Assembly: GCA_035620975.1 (NCBI GenBank)
Contig: DASPFV010000038.1
Span: 1 to 9,716, forward strand
Origin: DASPFV01 sp035620975
GTDB taxonomy: Bacteria; Acidobacteriota; Vicinamibacteria; Vicinamibacterales; 2-12-FULL-66-21
Length of the DNA: 9,716 bases
Reading direction: 5' to 3'
Shown: piece after piece, positions 5,935 to 9,716 of the stretch
How the letters are laid out: each line of letters begins with the position of its first letter
Numbering within the stretch: position 1 is the first letter of the stretch
Position numbers and translations under genes: made by a program
Notes under the pieces: generated by a model
What the model was told of the DNA's origin: nothing
Databases searched by the model: none
What the model saw: the letters and a program-made list of their open reading frames with translations, nothing else

Positions 5935-8697
5935 TTACTGGCGAGAGAGTTTGTCGAATTCGGCTCGCGCCTGCGTGATCACCGGAACGTCTGCGTCGGC
6001 GTCTTTCCACAGGGCAAAGAGATCGTCGTACGCCTTTGTCGCCTTCACGGGGTCGCCTGAGAGCACCAGCGCTCGTGCCAGTTGCAGGCGCGCGAGCCCG
6101 CTCATGGGATCGACCAGCGTGATGTGTGGATGGTCGACAATGCGCTGGAACTCGCCCTCGGCTTGTGCCGGTTGACGAGCCGCGAGGTAGGCGAGGCCGC
6201 GAACATAGATGGGATACAGACCGCCGTAGCGTCCCACGAAGCCGATGCGACCGAGCGCAAGATCGTAGCGCGACGCGATTTGCACTGCCTCGATTGCGGC
6301 CGCCGGATTGCCGTCATCCAGAGCGAACAAGGCCCGAAGCGCCGGCAGGTACATGAACTGCACCGACGTGTCCTCCGGGTACTCGCGCGCAAGATGCTCG
6401 GCGAGGGAACGCGATTGCTGCAGATCCCCCGAGAGGGCCAGCGCGAACGCCGCCGCATAGTCGACGTCGCGGCCCCGGCCACGCGCGAGCGCCTGGCCGG
6501 CGCTCTGCCTGGCGGCCGCAGCGTTGCCGTAAAACGCTTCCCACACGGCCCTGGCCGCTTCGAACAAGCCGGCCCGTTCGCGCCGGCCCGACCGCTGTGC
6601 GATCTCGACCGGAATCACGGACGCGCGTCTCGCGTCCTGCAGGCGTCCCACGCGTGCCAGCGCGAGCGCCTCCAGATGCGGGATGAAGTCTTCCAGGTCG
6701 GGCCTGGTTCGGGCCGCCGTGCGCGCCCGTGCGAGTGCTTCGTGATCGCCCTTCAAGAAGGCCACCAAATAGGAAATGAGCCGCACCCCCTCCGCTTCCA
6801 CCTTGCGCTCCGTCGCTCGGCGTATCGCGAGCAGGGCATCATCAGGACGATTCGCTGAGAGCAGATTGCGTGCAAGGTTGGAATATGCCGGTGCCGAATC
6901 GGGATCCATCGCAATGGTCTTTTCGGCGTGGGCGATCGCCCGCTCGTGCTGGCCGGTGCTGGACAGCGCCAAGCCCGCAGGCAGACTGCTCGCAACCGTA
7001 TCGCGGGGATAGCTTTGGGCCCAGGCGTCAAGTGTCCGTAGTTCGCGTTCGAGATTGCCGGTCACGTCGCGGTCGTACAGCGTTTCGATATAGAAGCGCT
7101 CACGGTCGCTCGTGCGATGGCGAAGCTGGTAGGCCTTGACCAGGCTTTCCTGCGCCAGCGCCGACTCCCCAAGGGTGCTGTAGCGGAATCCCAAATGCGC
7201 GTGGGCCATCACAAACTCGGGGTCGAGCTCGATCGCACGCTGGAGCAGCGGCAGGCGCATTGACGTGAGGTGTGTGCGCATCGCGGCGCTGAAGGCCTTC
7301 AACGCCTCGAGCGAGGGTGTGGTCGCTTCCTCGAGCGGCATCGAATGCTTCTGAATCGTGGCGAGCGATTCTCCAACGCGAGTTCGGAAGCGCGTCGCGA
7401 TCTCGCTGAGTGTGCTCAGGATTTCTTCCTTCCGCGCGGCCTGCGCCTGCTCGTCGGCGAGGATGTCGCCAGTCGTGCACTCCGTCGCACGCAGACCAAG
7501 GACGTATTGACTGCCGAGCGGCGCTATCGATCCACTGAGGACGGCGGCGGCGCCAGTCCTCGCGCAGACACCGTGCGCCAGCTCCTGCGTCAATCGCGCG
7601 TCCGCGGGCTGATTCATCAGCAACATCGTTCTCCGGATGCGTTCTTCCGAGAGGAGGCTGAGGAACGGTGACTGCTGCAGCTGCACCGCCAGTCCTTGTC
7701 GAAGCGTATCGTCGAACACCACCTCGCCAGTCGTGTTGGTGAACTCGGCGAGCACGATGGTGTCCTTGTCGGTCAACGCCGACGCCCGCCGCGGATAGAA
7801 AATGTAGGCTGTCACGGCGGCGACCGCAACGGCGGCGAAAGCGACGACCAGCCAGCGTCCGGCGCGGGCGTTCTCGGACGGTTGCGGCGATGCGTGCTTC
7901 AGTCGCTCGAGGTCGATCCGCAGATCGCCAGTGTGTTGATACCGGAGTGCGCGATCGCTCGCGATGCACTTCGAGACGATGCGCTCCAACTCTGGTTTGC
8001 CGTCGAACTGCACCTTCAGTCCGGGGTTGAGTCGCGTCCCCGTGATCATTTCGTAGAGCACCAGGCCGAGACTCCAGATGTCCGCGCGATGATCGACTGT
8101 CTCCCCGCGCGCCTGCTCCGGCGCCATGTAGGCCGCGGTGCCGATCACCGCGCCATGGCGTGTCGCGGTCACCGTGGTCACGTCCGCCTGCGCCGCATCC
8201 ACGTCGCGCATCTTGGCGATGCCGAAGTCAAGCACCTTCACATGGCCGCGTGAGCCGATGAAGATATTCGCGGGCTTGATGTCGCGATGGACGATGCCGG
8301 CCGCATGTGCGGCCTCGAGCGCATCGGCGATCTGCACGCCGATATCAATGGCGGCGCTCGCACCAAGCGGGCCCGCGTCGAGCCGGTCCCGGAGCGTCGC
8401 GCCCTCCAGGAACTCCATGGCGATGAACGATCGTCCGTCCTGCTCGCCAATGTCGTACACGGTGCAGATGTGCGGATGGTTGAGCGCCGATGCGCTGCGG
8501 GCTTCACGCTGAAAGCGGCGCAGCGCGTCGGCATCGCCAGTCAACTCCGCCGAGACGAATTTGAGGGCCACATGTCGATGCAGCCGCGCATCCTCAGCTT
8601 TGTAGACCACGCCCATACCGCCAACGCCGAGCTTTTCGCCGATGCGGTAGTGCGAGAATGTCTGGCCGACCAGCAGATCGTCCTGAGGCGTGTGCAC
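5935..8697 (-). CDS. Transmembrane serine/threonine protein kinase with TPR-rich C-terminal region
   Basis: The protein has 920 residues. The N-terminal Hanks-type kinase domain (~16-268) has the glycine loop GVGGMGVV (24-31), Lys46 in VALKFV, alpha-C Glu65, HRDIKPAN (137-144, catalytic Asp139), DFG (157-159) and APE (192-194), so it should be active. A single hydrophobic segment at ~282-301 is flanked by Arg on both sides. The region 310-455 resembles the TolB/CsgG-like domain often found after the membrane segment, and ~465-905 consists of TPR-like helical pairs (e.g. QRAIELDPEFVMAHAHLG, EKTIAMDPDSAPAYSNLA). The kinase faces the cytoplasm and the TPR part the periplasm. This is a sensory kinase architecture abundant in Acidobacteriota; ligand and substrates are unknown. 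Start is GTG at 8697: an in-frame TAA lies eight codons upstream. Oddly, between EMITG (216-220) and ELERI (236-240) the C-lobe is about 20-25 residues shorter than in relatives. Confidence 0.93.
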   Translation of the reverse strand: MHTPQDDLLVGQTFSHYRIGEKLGVGGMGVVYKAEDARLHRHVALKFVSAELTGDADALRRFQREARSASALNHPHICTVYDIGEQDGRSFIAMEFLEGATLRDRLDAGPLGASAAIDIGVQIADALEAAHAAGIVHRDIKPANIFIGSRGHVKVLDFGIAKMRDVDAAQADVTTVTATRHGAVIGTAAYMAPEQARGETVDHRADIWSLGLVLYEMITGTRLNPGLKVQFDGKPELERIVSKCIASDRALRYQHTGDLRIDLERLKHASPQPSENARAGRWLVVAFAAVAVAAVTAYIFYPRRASALTDKDTIVLAEFTNTTGEVVFDDTLRQGLAVQLQQSPFLSLLSEERIRRTMLLMNQPADARLTQELAHGVCARTGAAAVLSGSIAPLGSQYVLGLRATECTTGDILADEQAQAARKEEILSTLSEIATRFRTRVGESLATIQKHSMPLEEATTPSLEALKAFSAAMRTHLTSMRLPLLQRAIELDPEFVMAHAHLGFRYSTLGESALAQESLVKAYQLRHRTSDRERFYIETLYDRDVTGNLERELRTLDAWAQSYPRDTVASSLPAGLALSSTGQHERAIAHAEKTIAMDPDSAPAYSNLARNLLSANRPDDALLAIRRATERKVEAEGVRLISYLVAFLKGDHEALARARTAARTRPDLEDFIPHLEALALARVGRLQDARRASVIPVEIAQRSGRRERAGLFEAARAVWEAFYGNAAAARQSAGQALARGRGRDVDYAAAFALALSGDLQQSRSLAEHLAREYPEDTSVQFMYLPALRALFALDDGNPAAAIEAVQIASRYDLALGRIGFVGRYGGLYPIYVRGLAYLAARQPAQAEGEFQRIVDHPHITLVDPMSGLARLQLARALVLSGDPVKATKAYDDLFALWKDADADVPVITQARAEFDKLSRQ

Positions 8698-8707
8698 GAT
8701 CGGGCGG

Positions 8708-8713
8708 ATTCTA
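8708..8713 (-). promoter_or_regulatory. Possible -10 element of the kinase gene (leaderless transcript?)
   Basis: The minus strand reads TAGAAT ten bases before the GTG start, with no Shine-Dalgarno sequence between. If this is the -10 box, transcription would begin at or very near the start codon. No convincing -35 hexamer is visible at the right distance. Confidence 0.25.
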
Positions 8714-8781
8714 CCGCGTTAACCGCTCGCCCTGCCGCCGGAACGCCCGCGCGAGCCGGCCCCTCGCCGTGACCACCGATC

Positions 8782-9600
8782 GTTGGCGAGCCACACGGCT
8801 ACCGCCCCGTGTCATTTGACGATGACGCCGTGCAGGACGCGGCTCGACGCGACCCCCTCGGCTTCGTGGAAGGCTGCCCCGGCGCATGATCCTCAATGAA
8901 GTCCAGCGCGCCCCTGAGATCTTCACATCGCTGAAGGCGGCCATCGACCAGCGGCGGACGCCCGGGCGGTTCATCCTGACGGGCTCCGCCAACCTCCTGC
9001 TCGTGCCGCATCTCGCCGACTCGCTCCCGGGCCGCCCGGGGAATCTGCGCCTGCATCCGCTCGCGCCATGCGAACCTCGAAACGCAGCCGCGCTTCATCG
9101 AGACGCTGTTTCTCGGCGGTTTGCGCACGAGAATCACGGATCAGCTCGGACCAGCGCTCGCTGAACGCATCGTCGGCGGGGGGTACCCGGCGGCCCTGGC
9201 GAGGCGCACGCCGGCCCGGAGACGAGCCTAATACCGCGATCTCGTCGAAGCGCAGATTCAACGCGACATGCGCGACGTGGCCCGCATCCACTCTCTGACG
9301 CGCTGCCCCGGCTACTCGCGCTCACCGCGTGGCACACAGCCCGGCTCCTCAACGTGTCGGATCTCGCGGCGTCGTTCCACATGGCGCGCCAGACAATTCA
9401 TGACTACGTCGCTGTGCTGGAGCGCGTCTTTCGAGCGGTTGCCACGGTGGCACACCAACAGGCTGAGTCGTCTCGTGAAGGCCCCCAAGCTCCACATGGC
9501 GGACACCGGACTGGCATGTGCGCTGCTCGGCATCGACGCCGGCGCGTTGTACGGAGATCGCGGCCGACTCGGACCATTGCTCGAGACCTTCGTGCTGCTG
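8782..9600 (+). pseudogene. AAA-type ATPase with DUF4143, heavily frameshifted
   Basis: Segments in alternating frames assemble into one protein: GYRPVSFDDDAVQDAARRDP (frame 1, to ~8884), ILNEVQRAPEIFTSLKAAID and GRFILTGSANLLL (frame 0, 8886-~9058), RFIETLF and ERIVGGGYPAALARR (frame 1), an in-frame TAA at 9229-9231 in place of an expected aromatic codon, VEAQIQRDMRDVARIHSL (to ~9297), LLNVSDLAASFHMARQTIHDY (frame 0, ~9300-9435, winged-helix part), and LVKAPKLHMADTGLACALLG to LGPLLETFVL (frame 1, to 9600). This is the order of the DUF4143 ATPase family (~380-420 residues; function poorly known). Walker A (GPRQVGKTT) is missing upstream of 8782, and Walker B reads LNE instead of the usual LDE. 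The last ~100 residues, the nuclease-like end of DUF4143, are absent. Four frame changes, one stop and two truncated ends make it a clear pseudogene. Confidence 0.85.
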
Positions 9601-9622
9601 GTGAGCATGCGCGCGTCAAGTC

Positions 9623-9716
9623 CGATCCCCTTTGTATTCAGCGCGTTGGCGCCGACCGACTCGGAGCCTCCGATGAATTGTGTAAGACCTCTTGATGTGC
9701 CGCCCACGGCAATTAG
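9623..9716 (+). repeat. 123-bp repeat, copy C (partial; runs off the window)
   Basis: CGATC at 9623, CTTTGTATTCA at 9630-9640 and GAATTGTGTAAGACC at 9675-9689 match copy A at identical spacing (44 bp from CTTTG to the base before the GAATTG core). An ACGGC motif then follows at 9706-9710, 16 bp after the core rather than 22. The left block present in A and B is not recognisable here. The copy starts ~22 bp after the last recognisable codon of the DUF4143 pseudogene. The window ends inside it. Confidence 0.6.

Noticed and set aside
6082..6858. Plus-strand open frame of 258 residues, and a minus-strand one at 7100-7969
   Set aside because: Both lie wholly within the kinase gene in other frames, are rich in Arg, and lack recognisable domains.
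500..9610. Sequencing error as the explanation for all broken frames
   Set aside because: The indels are confined to mobile-element or accessory relics that are also truncated, while ~5.8 kb of kinase, methyltransferase and oxidase genes are free of frame breaks.
1108..9716. The repeats as integron attC sites
   Set aside because: No RYYYAAC/GTTRRRY core pair or attC-like dyad brackets the copies, no integrase is present, and the intervening genes are on both strands and too long for cassettes.
1108..9716. The repeats as a CRISPR array
   Set aside because: Only three copies, spaced about 4 kb apart.

Overview
This 9.7 kb window is GC-rich bacterial chromosome. It probably comes from a soil bacterium of the Acidobacteriota type. 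That is an inference from codon use and from a long kinase-TM-TPR protein of a kind very common in that phylum; no marker gene is present to prove it.

Layout. Positions 1-199 hold the 3' end of a universal stress protein gene (+ strand). Positions 210-1230 are a scrap-yard: the C-terminal stub of a probable GNAT acetyltransferase (- strand), cut by the left end of an ISL3-family insertion sequence whose transposase is frameshifted and truncated, then the first copy (A) of a 123-bp repeat. Positions 1394-1570 are the N-terminal stub of a short-chain dehydrogenase. Positions 1649-4844 are a healthy minus-strand cluster, transcribed from high to low coordinates: a SAM methyltransferase (4844-4035), a second SAM methyltransferase (4011-3205, 23 bp later) and a berberine-bridge-type FAD oxidase (3046-1649). 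A decayed SnoaL/ester-cyclase-like gene (about 5102-4916) sits where the first gene of this cluster would be. A promoter-like sequence containing a perfect 7-4-7 palindrome lies at 5242-5269.

Positions 5266-5844 are a second scrap-yard: an N-terminal stub of a small membrane protein, an N-terminal stub of an IS256-family transposase, a possible IstB fragment and repeat copy B. Positions 5935-8697 (- strand) encode an intact 920-residue serine/threonine kinase with one membrane segment and an extracytoplasmic TPR region; its C-lobe lacks about 20-25 residues normally present. Positions 8782-9600 are a heavily frameshifted AAA/DUF4143 ATPase pseudogene, followed by repeat copy C, which runs off the window.

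The intact genes form two units: a possible small-molecule tailoring operon (two methyltransferases plus a flavin oxidase, with a relic cyclase) and a transmembrane signalling kinase. Between them lie relics of mobile and accessory genes. The most unusual feature is the 123-bp repeat: three same-strand copies, with conserved internal spacing, each directly after the broken 3' end of a different plus-strand gene remnant. No rRNA, tRNA or CRISPR array was seen.
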